A stretch of 64,000 bases of DNA from the NCBI GenBank assembly GCA_024760905.1, contig CM045728.1:128053298-128117297 (forward strand). The letters run 5' to 3'. How positions within the stretch are numbered: position 1 is the first letter of the stretch; each line of letters opens with the position of its first letter. Source of the DNA: Plotosus lineatus (taxonomy: Eukaryota > Chordata > Actinopteri > Siluriformes > Plotosidae). The notes beneath the pieces were generated by a model, which saw nothing but the letters and a program-made list of their open reading frames with translations, ran no database searches and was not told the origin of the DNA. Below are positions 12,991 to 26,035 of this stretch, in pieces. The translations under genes and the position numbers were made by a program.

Positions 12991-15900
12991 GATATTGATG
13001 ATTAAATTCATGTAATTTAGTAATCTTGTGCTGCCCTCTGTGGGTCATATTGTTGTAAGTTTTTGGTGCCACCTTGTGGTTTTTTCAATAAAGTTCTCAG
13101 TTTGGATCCTCATGAAGGAAGACTTTGTCTGTTTTCTCTGCCCATGTTTGGGAATTTAGGTAGTTTCCTGAACATTTTGGTGCCGAAACCTGGGAATCTG
13201 AGAGTTTATTAGGCAGAGAAGCAAGTTGCAGTATTTTGAGGACTGAAAACCCAGCCAGGTGGCTGTATTGGCGTGTTGAGTTGGCTGCGGTGAGTGACCT
13301 ATGTGACTAGCTTGGTGACTAGTGGCTTGGGCAAGATGGCGGCGCCCAGCGCATGTGAATGGGAAAGCACACGCCACGAGGGAGTCGGCTTGACCCTCTG
13401 TTAGCTGTTGTGCACTGTGACTACAGTGGGGTTGTCTTCAGGTGACAGTACAGTGAAACGGGCCCCGGGACTCAAGGTGAAGCTGCGGTGGCGGCGGTGA
13501 GTGGCGCCCAGCGCGCGCCTACATGACTGGCAGTATAAACAACATGGCAGCGCCCAGCACGCGTGGAAAGGAGCGCGCACATCACGGCTGTGAGTGGTGG
13601 TGGTGAGTGGCGGAGGTGACTGGGAGTACAGGTGTGCTACAATAACTGCACAGGGCATGTTTGCTTTGTGTCAGGGAACCGGCCCTACCCTTTGTTAGCT
13701 GTTGTGGAACTGTGTGAGGAGTTGAGAGTGGCTGCGCGGAGCCGCATGGAGCTTCACATACCTTCACATACCAGGAGAAAAAACACAGTGCAGTGCACCA
13801 ATTCCCTCTTAAGGTGACGTTGGCTTGAAATTGTGTTGTGTGCATTGACCTGGAGCATTACTCAGACTGTATTCTGCTGGATTGTGTTGTATGAAACAAT
13901 CATGTCGGACAGTGAGCTGGATAAGACAGAGAAAGGCAGGGTGGCTGCCAAGGGATGGTTGACTCGGTCTGTCAAGAATTTGGCTGAATTATTGGAATCC
14001 TTAACTGTGGACCGATGTGATTTGGAGGTGGCCATGGACACTCTGACCAAAAGGCTCGAGGCATTCGAGGATGCGCAGAGTAAAGTTGAATCACTTCTTC
14101 CACTGGAAAAAATTGAATAAGATATGAATAATTCTGGCCTTTTTTTGGATGGAATCGACGAGGTTAGGATGAGGGCATCCAAGCGCCGTGCCTCACTGAT
14201 CAAGGAGACAAATGCGGTTGAAGATGACAGATCGTCAAATTCTGGATCTTCATCGTCTGTGAATGTGCGTCTTCCCAAGCTTGAGCTGCCCAAGTTTAGT
14301 GGGAATTTGGAGGACTGGCAGCCTTTCTGGGACCAATTTCAGGCTTTGGTGGGTGATACGGACATTCCAGATATCATTAAATTTGCTTATCTTTTATCTT
14401 CTCTGCAAGGGCAGGCTAAGGGAGTAATAGATGGATTAGCCACTACTTCCCACAATTATGCAGTGGCTGTAGAAATGCTACAAGATTGTTTCGGGAGGAA
14501 AGAGAGAATTGTGTTTACCCACATACAAAGCTTGCTAGAGTTGTCACCTCCCTTACACTGTAGCATTGGGGAACTGTGGAAGCTTCAGGACAGACTGTTG
14601 AAACATGTCCGCAGTTTACAAGTGCTCGGTGTTCATGGTGAAGGGTACGGTGTGTTCCTTACTCCTCTCATTCTATCTAAGCTTCCTACAGAGCTCAGAA
14701 TGGAATGGGCTAGGGATGGAGAAGGTCACGAGAGTGACATAGACTTTCTCTTGGAATTCCTGAAGAAGGAGATTAAACGTAGAGACCGTTCAGATGTGTT
14801 TCAGAAGCAGCATGCCAAGAATACAGAATTTAAGTCACAGAATCGGTCTAATAGAACTGCTGCTGCTCTGTAATCAAGTTCATGGTCAATTTGCTGTGCA
14901 TTTTGCAACAAGACTCATAAAACTGAAAGGTGTTTTGGTTTAACAAAGGTTCCCTTGGTTGAAAGAAAGAGAAAAATAATGGGGGCCAAATTGTGTTTCA
15001 GGTGTTTGAGCAAAAATCACATGGCTAATGTCTGTGAGGACAAGTGTACAAAGTGCCAAGGGGCACATCACAGGTTGATTTGTTTTGAGAAGGATAAACC
15101 AGTTAGCACTAGTATTGAAAATCCTGTACCCACGGTAACAGAAAAGAAACCTGATAAAGTAAATCTACCAGGTGTTATCACTGTGTCAAACACTAGTCCT
15201 GATTTGAGAGGTCCTCAGGTGTTGTTACAAATGGCCAAGGTAAAAGTCAATGGTGTTGAGGGCAATGTGTTTTTTGACACCGGGTCAGATCGCTCCTACG
15301 TGAGCAAGGAATTTGTACAAAGGGCTGATCCAAAGTACATGGGAACCCACAGTATGTCATATGTGACCTTTGGGAGTAAGGGTGCAAGTCAGAGTAGACC
15401 TCGGTCTGTGTACAAGTTATCATTAAAGGGGTCTGAGGGGGTCCCAGTTGACCTTGTGGCCACGGAGGTGCCTATTGTATGTGCCCCTATCTACCGCCCA
15501 ACCCTACCTGCTGATGTAAACAGAATCTTACAGGGAATGGATTTGGCTAGTGGGTATGGAGGTGGTGAAACCAAGATTGATATCTTAATTGGATTAGATG
15601 CCTATTGGCAGTTCATTAAACCTGAGGTACAACAAGTGCAGGATTTGATGTTGCAAAAATCCATGTTTGGATGGATTGTCTCAGGGGTAATTCAAAATAC
15701 AATGTCCTGTGTGTCAAATGTGAATGTATCCAATGTACAATTTGGATTGTTGTGTTTAACAGATGTTTCTCATGAATTATTGAAACAATTTTGGGACTTA
15801 GATTGTCTTGGAATTGGACAGAAGGTTGAAGAAAATGCACAAATAGTCCAGTTGAAAAGGATGTTAAATTTATAGAAGGCAGATATGAGGTAGCTCTCCC

Positions 15901-17172
15901 CTGGAAGGAGGGAGCAAGGGAGAGGCTGTTGAATAATTGGAATGGGGCTAAATTAAGGTTGAAGAGTTTGGATCGCAAATTGGGGTGTGACCCAGTCCTA
16001 TGTTCGTGGATGATTTCACGCAGTTACACAGGTGGCCCATGGAGAGATGTGGTTGACATTGAGATCCATGGTTTCGGAGATGCCTCGGAGAGGGGTTACA
16101 GTGCATGCGTGTACCTAAGGTGCAAATTGGGTGATGGGACAGTCAAGTCTTCATTGGTGGTTTCGAAATCAAGGGTAGCCCCAGTTAAAAGGATGACCTT
16201 ACCCAGGTTGGAACTTACAGGTTGTGTGCCAGATTGTTGGTCTTTGTCCGGAAGGCCTTGTTGTTGCCTGAGGGGGTGAAAAGCTTTTGTTGGACTGATT
16301 CCATGGTAACATTAGGTTGGATCCACGGGGATGCTAACAAGTGGAAGCCCTTTGTTTGTAACAGGGTGTCTGAGATTCAAGAATTGACCAGTCCCGCTCA
16401 GTGGAATCATTGTACAGGCAAGGAAAACCCTGCTGATTTAGTGACCAGAGGAATATATCCTGCAGAGTTAGTTTCTTCTAGATTGTGGTTGGTAGGTCCA
16501 GAATGTTTGATTACTAGTCAGGATCCAGGGAATGGGACACATCCTATTCATGATGAAGTGGTCAAGAACGAAGAAAGGGACAAGGTTGTTTTAGCAGTCT
16601 CGCAAGATAAGACTGAGGGTTTCTTAGATTTCCATAGGTGGGGAACTTTCCAGAAAAGCATAAGGGTTTGTGTCCTGGATTCTGAGGTTCCTTCACAATC
16701 TGAAGTGTGGTAAGTTTGGAGAACTCAGGAAAGGTGATTTGTCTTTGGAGGAGATGACAGTTGGCAGGGTCAAACTTCTGCTTTGTTTGCAGCAACAGGA
16801 ATTCACAGAGGAGTTTAGGGCTTTGAGGTACCCCCCACCGGCTCAACTGGTTCCAAAGAAGTAGAGTAGAGTAGAGCAGTAGAAGGCTGACTGCGCCTAA
16901 TGCGCCACTGGTGTTGAAATGCTGTCATTACAAGTCAAAGTCACATGAATGTAATCAATCAATCATTCACATCAAACATGAACTCTGTATCAATCAATCT
17001 TTGGCGGGCCGGATGTGGCCCGCAGGCAGTAGTTTGCCCACCTCTGATATAGTGAATCGCTGGGTTTTAAACAGAGGTTTGACAAGTAAAAAAACAAAGC
17101 AATAATTTTTACCCAATCTAAAAGTAATAATAAAAAATGCTATCAATACATGCCTTCCTACTTGAATTAAAA

Positions 17173-17245
<73 letters not shown>

Positions 17246-18938
17246 AAATACTTTTCCTTATCCATTAATCTGACAATCCATCTGTATCTCTGAGAGTGTT
17301 TCGGTCTGTTTCCACAGGATGAAGTTAATCAGATTATGGAGACGAATCTATGGTTAAGACATGTAAGTCACCTAATTGCACAGCTTGCTTTGTCATTTTT
17401 TTAGGCATGATGACATGCACAACACATGCCAAGAATATTTTAGCACAGTAACAAAATCAGAAGAGGGTAAGAAAGTTTTGGAGGCAAAGTGCTTCAAAAA
17501 TTCAGAATCAGTACTAGTAGATATGCTGTTACTATGGAACACAAGGGGCAACCAGATATGGATTTGAGACAATAACATTTCCCTTTGAGTGACCTTAAAA
17601 GTAATTGTTAACTTGTAGTCCACCCCCCCACACCCACTAATTGGCCACTTCCACTTCCAGTAGAACATATCTCAAGACAAGCAAAATCAAGAATAATTAT
17701 TCTTAAAACTCATGCTGAATTTTTTCAAGAATAATTAGCTTTAGGTAAGAAACCAGCCAAATTTCTAAAACAGAAAGTTTGTGATTAGGGTGTGAGTACA
17801 CTAGAGGTGTAGAAAAGTGACTGATGCTAATGACAATTCATGGCTATTCCTTTTCATTCTCAAATTTGTTGTGGGCCATTTGCAACCCCCATTTTGGCCA
17901 CCCTGACTTGTGAGTTTGTCACAAAAAAATTTCAAACATCTTTTTTTTTCTTTTGACTCTTTCCTTTCAGGGGTCGCCACAGCGACTCATCTGCCTTCAT
18001 CTTCATGGAAGTCATATTAATGATCCACATATTTGATTTGGCATAGGTTTTTATGTCGGCCGCCCTTCCTGACGCAACCCTTTAGTAAGGGGAAGAAACA
18101 CGCTGACGGCTATGCAGCTACTCTTGATGAAAGTGAGCAATGGTTCGTGAGAGACATGGCCGGCCAGTTAGCTGCACTGGAGGGACAGTGACAACCTTGT
18201 GGAGAGTGGGACTTGAACCCCCAACCCTAGGATCAGCGATCCAGCACCGTTTATAACCAGGTCACCACTGTGGAAAAAAAAAAAAAAAAAAAAAAAAAAA
18301 ATTCAAATATGTACGCCTCAAAATGAGACTCTGACGCAGAATAGTCTCATACTCTTTTCAAACAGTCCACACAAGTTGTGAAAAATTCACCATATTCCGT
18401 GCATTTTGTAATCATTTGTATTTTCTTTGCAAGGGGAAAATAAAAAGCAGATGGTTTGTGAACAAAACGTGACTGATTTACGACTCGAGATTCGGGGGGG
18501 TTGCCAAAGATTCACAAACTTGGCACAAATTCCTCGCAAATCAATCGCAAAAATTGTCACGTGACTTGTGAATTTAAGCTGCCCAATATTCACTTGCATA
18601 AGGAGTCGCAAAATATGTTGACATGAATTTCAAAATACAGTCGGCCCCCTACCGACGAAAGAATCTGTTCCAGAACCTTTTTTGTAACGCAGGGATTTCG
18701 TCAGTAGGAATCAGATTTCACATGTTAAACGCCTAATTCGTTCTAAAGCTCCAGTCTTTGGACTGGATAAACCCCATAAAGCCTTTAAAAATGATCAAAG
18801 TACACCAATTTTGGATGAAATATGTCTTAAAAGTAAAAGAAAAGTATTTATTAAACCATTTGAACATTTTATTAACATATTAAACCATTTTATTAACATA
18901 TTTATTAATTAAAGCATTATTAAACATTTTTTATTCAC

Positions 18939-18978
<40 letters not shown>

Positions 18979-21900
18979 CTCTCTCTCGCTTTCTCTCTCT
19001 CTCTCTCTCTCTCGCTGCAGGCCACACCCGCAAGATGTGGAATTCAAAACGCATTCCCTGCTTGACAAACTCAACTTTAACTTGATTCCTTGAAGGATCG
19101 GAATTCCAGATGAGCTCAAATGCGCCCACATTTATTAAACATTTACTGAATTAAACAACTTAAAAAAACTTAAATAAGAACTAAAGAGTTAAGCTTCCTT
19201 CTGTCCCTATCTTGGAGGCCAGCGGGGCGAGATGTTGAAAGACAGTCAATGAGAGAGCTACTGGTGCGTGGTGTGAAATTTTTATTGGTGCGTTTGAATT
19301 TCTTTTCATAAGAGGGGGTTGTTTTCGTATCCCGGGGATTTCGTACCCAGGGGTCTTTGTAAGTAGGGGACCGACTTCTTCTTTTCCTTTTGGCTTTTCA
19401 CTTCAGGGGTCGCCACAGCAAACCATCCGCCTCGATCTCACCCTATTCTCTGCATCTTCTACTTTTACTCCAACTACCTTCATGTCCTCCCTCACCACAT
19501 CCATAAATCTTCTCTTTGGTCTTCCTCTTTTGTACATGTCCAAACCATCTCAATCTAGCCTCTCTGACTTTGTCCCCAAAACTTCATAAATGTGCTGTCC
19601 CTCTTATGTGCTCATTCCTGATCCTAGTCATCCTCATTACTCCCAAAGAGAACCTCAACATTTTCATCTCTGCTACCTCCAGCTCTGCCTCCTGTCTTTT
19701 CCCCAGGGCCACTGTTTCTAAACCATACAACATCGCTGGACTCATCACCGTCCTGTACACTTTTCCCTTCATTCTTGCCGATACCTTCCTATCACACTTC
19801 ACACCGGACACTTTTCTCCAACCATTCCAACCTGCTTGACAACCTGCTTCTTCACCTCTTTTCCACATTCTACATTGCTCTGGATCATTGAACCTAAGTA
19901 CTTAAAATCCTCCACCTTCTTTATCTTTGCTTCCCGTAACCTCACCATTCCTCTTGGGTCCTTGTCATTCACACACATGTATTCTGCTTTACTGACGCTA
20001 ACCTTCATTCCCCTCCTTTCTAGGGCATACCCCTACCTCTCTAGATTTTCCTGCACTTGTTCTCTGCTCTCACTCCAGATCACAATGTCATCGGCAAACA
20101 TCATAGTCCATGGAGATTCTTGTCTCACCTCGTCTGTCAGCCATAGCATAGCCATCAACAGCCATCAACATAGCAAACAAGAAGGGGCTCAGAGCTGACC
20201 CTTGATGCAGTCCCACCTCCACCTTGAACTCTTCTGTCACACTGACAGCACACCTCACCACTGTCTTGCATCTCTCATACATATTCTGCACCACTCCAGC
20301 ATACTTCTCTGCCACTCCAGACTTACTCATGCAATACCACAGTTCCTCTCTCGGCACCCTGTCATATGCTTTCTCCAGATCCACAAAGGCACAATGCAGC
20401 TCGTTCTGACCTTCTCTGTACTTCTCTATTAACATCCTCAAAGCAAACACTGCCTCTGTGGTGCTCTTTCTTGGCATGAAACCAAACTGTTGTTCACAAA
20501 CGCTGACCTCTGCCCTTAGTCAAGCTTCCACGGTTTTTTCCCATAGCTTCATCGGATGGCTCATCAACTTTATCCCTCTGTAGTTTCCACAACTCTGCAC
20601 ATCTCCCTTGTTCTTAAAAATGGGCACAAGCACACTTCTCCTCCATTCCTCCGGCATCCTCTCACTCTCAGACCTTGCTGAATGTTCTTGTCCGAAAATC
20701 TACTGCTACCTCTCCTAGACACTTCCATACCTCCACCGGTATGTCATCAGGACTAACTGCCTTTCCACTCTTCATCCTCTTAAATGCCCTCCTCACTTCA
20801 CCCTTACTAATCTTTGCTACTTCCTGGCCCTCAACAGTCACCTCTTCTACACTTTTTTATCTCTCATTTTTCTCATTCATCAGCTCTTCAAAGTACTCTT
20901 TCCATCTTCCCAGCACACTTTTATCATCAGTCAATACATTTCCCACCCTGTCCTTAATCACTCTAACTTGCTGCACGTCCTTCCCATTTCTATTTCTCTG
21001 CTGTGCCAACCTGTATAAATCATTTTCTCCCTCCTTACTGTCAAACCTAACATACAAGTCATCATACGCCCTCTGTTTGGCCTTTGACACCGCTACCTTC
21101 ACCTTACGCTGTCTCCCTGTACTCCTGTTTACTCTCTTCGGTCCTCTCTATATTACATTTCTTCTTAGCTAACCTCTTCTTTTGTACACACTCCTGCACT
21201 TCCTCATTCCAGCACCAAGTCTCTTTATCTCCTGTCCTTCCAGAGGACACACCAAGTAGTCTTTTACCTATCGCCCTGATCCCATTAGCTGTAGTTGTCC
21301 AATCATCTGGAAGCACTTCCTGACCACCCAAAGCCTGTTTCAACTCCTCCTTGAAGACAAGATGACCCTCTGCTCTGTCTTTGCCTTCTTCACCTATCTC
21401 ACAATCAGCATCATCCTGCACACCACCATCCTATGCTGTTTGGCAACACTCACCCACTACTACTTTGTAGTCACTGACTTCCTTCAAATTACATCGTCAA
21501 CACAAGATGTAGTCTACCTGTGTGCTCCTACCTCCGCTTTTATAAGTCACCCTATGCTCCTGTCTCTTCTGAAAGAAAGTATTCACCACAGCCATTTCCA
21601 TTCTTTTTGCAAAATCGATCATCTGTCCTTCTGTGTTCCTGTCCTGGATACCAAACTTGCCCTTCACTTCCTCGTCCCCTCTGTTGCCTGCACCAACATG
21701 TCCATTGAAGTCTGCACCAATGACCACTCTTTCACCTCTGGGGTGTACTCTGCATCACTTCATCTAACTCACTCCAGAATCTCTCCTTCTCTTCTAGCTT
21801 ACATTCTGCCTGTGGGGCATAAGCACGAACAACATTGACCATCACACCTTCAATTTATAACTTGAGACTCACCACTCCGTCTGACAGTCTTTTCACTTCT

Positions 21901-24900
21901 AGAACATTCCTGACGAACTCCTCCGTCAAGATGACTCCAACTCCATTTCTCTTCCCATAATCACCATGAAAAAACAGCTTAAACCCTGCTCCTAAGCTTC
22001 TAGCCTTGTTACATTTCCACCTGGTCTCCTGAACACACAGTACTAGTATGTCCACCTTCCTCCTCTACATCATGTCAGCCAGCTCTCTCCCTTTTCCTTG
22101 TATAGTTCTAACATTCAAAGTCCCTACTCTCAGTCCTAGACTCATGCTTTTCCTGTTCTCTCTCCGCCTATGAACACGCCTCCCGCCTCTCCTTCTACGA
22201 CCTCTCCTTTTCCAAACCAACAGTAGTCCAATTTCCCCCAGAACCCTGTTGGTTAACAGCACTGATGGCGGTCGTTGTTAACCCGGGCCACAACCGATCC
22301 GGTATGAAATTTCTCTTTATTGTTTGCATTTTATATTCTGGCAAAAGTTTTACGCCGGATGCCCTTCCTGTCACAACCCTCTGCATTTATCTGGGCTCGG
22401 GACCAGCGTGAGGGAAGACACTTGTCCCCCCCCCCCCCTCATGGCTGCATTAAGTAGGGGGCCGACTGTATGCAAAAAACAAAAAAAGTAATTTTTCTAT
22501 CAGGCTTCTTATGTTTCAAATGCTTGAGTCGTAAAGGGAATATCATTTTCTGACCTGCTTAATCCTAATTCGGGCCGGCGAGAGCAGAGTACACCCTGCA
22601 CAGTTTTCCGGGCAATCGCAGGGCAGAAACACGCTGACAGCTATGCAGCTACTCTTGTCGAAAATCAGCAATGGTTCTTTTACATCCTAACACCATAGAC
22701 AGTAAGAGACATGGCTGGCCTTTGATAACCCAGTTTGCTGCACTGGTGGGACAGCAGTGATAACCCGGTGAGAGTGGGGCTTGAACACCCAACCTTGGGA
22801 TCAATGATCCAACAACTCACCACCGAGCCACCACTGCCCCTCCATAATATTTATTTAATTCTTTAACAGTTCAGCTTTCACATATCACTACACTGATCTA
22901 AAGTCAGTACATCTCCCTGTGTAAATGCTTCTATTATTTTATAAAGTTGTAGGACATTTTCCTTAGTCTGTTGCATGCCAAGTGACTGAATAAAACAATG
23001 TTCCATAATAAAATAAAACACAATCTGGCCAGTTAAACAAAGACAGACTGAAATAATTCTGAATGGAAGATTATATAAATGAATGGATTACATTATATTG
23101 TATTTAATTAACATGACAGAAGATTAGACATGACCAGGATAAACAAAGAAAAACACTCAAATAGTCTGATGTCCTATTAAAATGACAATCAATTAGTATC
23201 GTCAGGAACCATTTATCCTTATCTGTGCATGGTGATCTTCTGTCCTCTCATCAATGACAAAAATTGTCTTTCATCCTGAAGGAAAATGGAGAGGACACCT
23301 TCTGAGATAGCACACAGAATAAATAATGAAAGACAAGTATGCTGTCCTGCCATTGATCTGTGTACACTGTCTCGTACACTAATTAGTGTTGTACCTGTAA
23401 GCCATAACCTTTTAACAGCCTTAAGGTCTGGGACGTAAACAAGGATATGACACTGTTGTTAATGCAAATGACTCCATCTAACATATAATTTACCCACAAT
23501 TTAACTGACTTTTGTGTTATTGTTAATACACTTTCTTCTAATGTGCTAAGATTTAAGCCCTGCAGAAATAATCTTATATGATATCTTATAATGATTATGT
23601 ACTATAGATTTAATTCAAATGTCATGATATAAAGGATATCCACTTCATACCTATTACGAAGTGGCCCTATAGCACCTTTACCTTTACATCCAGATATAAT
23701 CTCGACTCCATTTTTATTTCCCTCAGATATGGAATGACTACAAATTGAAGTGGAATCCCAAACAGTATGGAGGTGTGGAGTTTATTCGTGTTCCTTCCAA
23801 CAAGATTTGGAAACCAGACATTGTGTTATATAACAAGTAAGATCAAAGAGAGATTGTATTTCAAAGTGAATCAAAAATTTCAGTCACCAAAATGTGACCC
23901 ATTACAACGAAGTGCAACGTTCATTGTTAACCTCGACAGATCCGGTATGATTTTCGTTTTGATCATTTGCAATGAATTTTGGCAGAAGTTTTACACCGGA
24001 TGCCCTTCCTGTCGCAACCCTCTGCATTTATCCGGGCTTGGGACCGGCATGAGGGTGAACACTGGTGTGGAGGTCTTATAAATGATGTTATACAATTATA
24101 CAACACTAATGAATCTCAATGCACCAGAGTTACACTACAATTTAACAAAGATGTATTTACAGTTCAATTACAAAAACAATTATATCTATATGCACTTTAT
24201 AAACAATTTCACATAATCTTTCACATCATTTTATCAATTTAATAAGTTATTTTACTCAACACTTTGGGGGAACCAGGTACACCCATGGGTGGAATTATAA
24301 CTTTAAAAAATGGCTGTCTATACTGCAGTCAAATATTATAGTTCAACCAAAAACATTCTCAAATATATTTCAAACTACATCTGCTAGTACATGTGCTAAA
24401 TAAATGTACAAATTGAGCTAAAATTATTTATCTATTCAAAAGCACAAACAAATATTAATACATATTTACAGCACAAAAACATACTATTAATTTTATAAAA
24501 GTACTGACCATTAGGCTCCAGATACAGACTGGATGGCTTATTATTATTTTGGCCATTCATTCTCTGTGCATCAATGTTTGTGTTTTAACACGTGCAGGAA
24601 CCGGAAGCAGTACTAAGAAACTGTGCTTTATTCTCATACTCGCACTTTGTTTGATTGACAGTGTTCAGCTTTTATTGCTTACTGATCATATTGTTTGTTG
24701 ATTGGTCAGCTCGGGCTTGCAAATGCGCAATGCCCGTTACACGTTAACTTCCGGTTTACTTTCTGACTCTAGTCATGCGGAACTTATCTCCGACTTTCTC
24801 TTCAATAACAGTCATTAAGTATATTTCTAAGATTGTGAATACACATAATTTCTTGTCCAGCGGAACTCAACTCCTGCTGTGGGGGGGGGGGGGTGCACGT

Positions 24901-25962
24901 GCACCCTGTGCACCCCCCCCCCCCAGCCTACGCCCTTGAAGTGGGTATTACGTTTGGAGTTATTGGTATCATCTTGTAGCTGATGTAAAGCTGGTAGCTT
25001 TAAAATTATGCCAAATTTTCTCGTATATATTGCAAGTTTTGGAGAAAGTAACCAAAATCTGCAAGGTATTTCCAGCCTTTTAGTCATGTGACTTTGGGGA
25101 AAATCAGATTTAAACTTCAACAGAGAATTTAATAATTTCTGACTGGTTACAAATGTGCTGTCTAGGTCGGAAATGGATATGCTGAGCATACAGTCCATAC
25201 AGAGAAGTTCTGGACCAAGGCTTTGATGTACTGACTGAGCAATAGTTAGGGCAATGCATCATGGCTGAAGTCTGGAATTTCTGTTTACTGACCAAACACT
25301 CAGTTAATAAGTTGCGTACATTTAAGAATTATGATTGTTAAAATGTTATGTATTACAATGAATATGTAAAACACTCCTTCCCCAGGCTAATATTTAGTTT
25401 AAATTGTATATCTTATCACGGACCCAAAAGTTGATGCTTACATCTGGTAACTGGTAGCTCAGCTGAGATGATGTAGGCTATATGGATGAGTGAGCAGAGG
25501 TGTGGAAAATGTCCGCAAGTGTCCTTTCTCCCCATAGGTATATGTTGCAATCCCAAAAAAGATGTGAGTTTGTGGCCAGTAATTCAAGGATGTCCACGTT
25601 TTCTTTAATAATTTTTGCCGAGGTATTGTTGAAGGCATCCATGTGACTCGTTTCACGTTGTTGTTTTCACTATTTTGGTCAAGAATAAACATTTGTAACT
25701 TGTTGGCAACACCAACAAGAGTCATTTTCTCCCTCATTAAACTATTGAAGATATAAGAATTTACTCTCTGAATGTGCGAAATCACTTATGTTAAAAAGCT
25801 AAAAGCAGTGAATCCAATATGACAATTTTAACAATAATATTTCTTAATATTAGACTTTCCATATAAAAGTTTATATGACTTTATTTAAAGGCTGTAATTT
25901 GGTCAAATGCTGGGAACTCAGGAAAAAAGGTAGTGACTGGGCTTTACTGGGAAATTCAGGAA

Positions 25963-26035
<73 letters not shown>

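Larger units (their letters stand above)
12986..16863 (+). mobile_element. BEL/Pao LTR retrotransposon, 3' truncated
   Basis: The order is LTR, primer-binding site, gag, protease, RNase H-like part. The RT catalytic core and the 3' LTR are missing. The leader (13195-13900) is GC-rich and contains an imperfect tandem duplication of about 250 bp (ctctgttagctgttgtg at 13397 and ctttgttagctgttgtgg at 13690). Identification rests on the DUF1759-type Gag and DUF1758-type protease sequences. Confidence 0.85.
18638..22468. mobile_element. TA-flanked MITE split by a nested RTE LINE
   Basis: The left end CAGTCGGCCCCCTAC (18638, after TA) and the right end GTAGGGGGCCGACTG (to 22468, before TA) are perfect inverted repeats. 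The right end is separated by the LINE at 19377-22451. Without the LINE the MITE is about 740 bp. It contains CA and CT microsatellites (18937-19014). Confidence 0.85.

Noticed and set aside
25459..25785. 108-codon minus-strand frame in chrna3 intron 4
   Set aside because: No motif, no splice or repeat context; length is compatible with chance.
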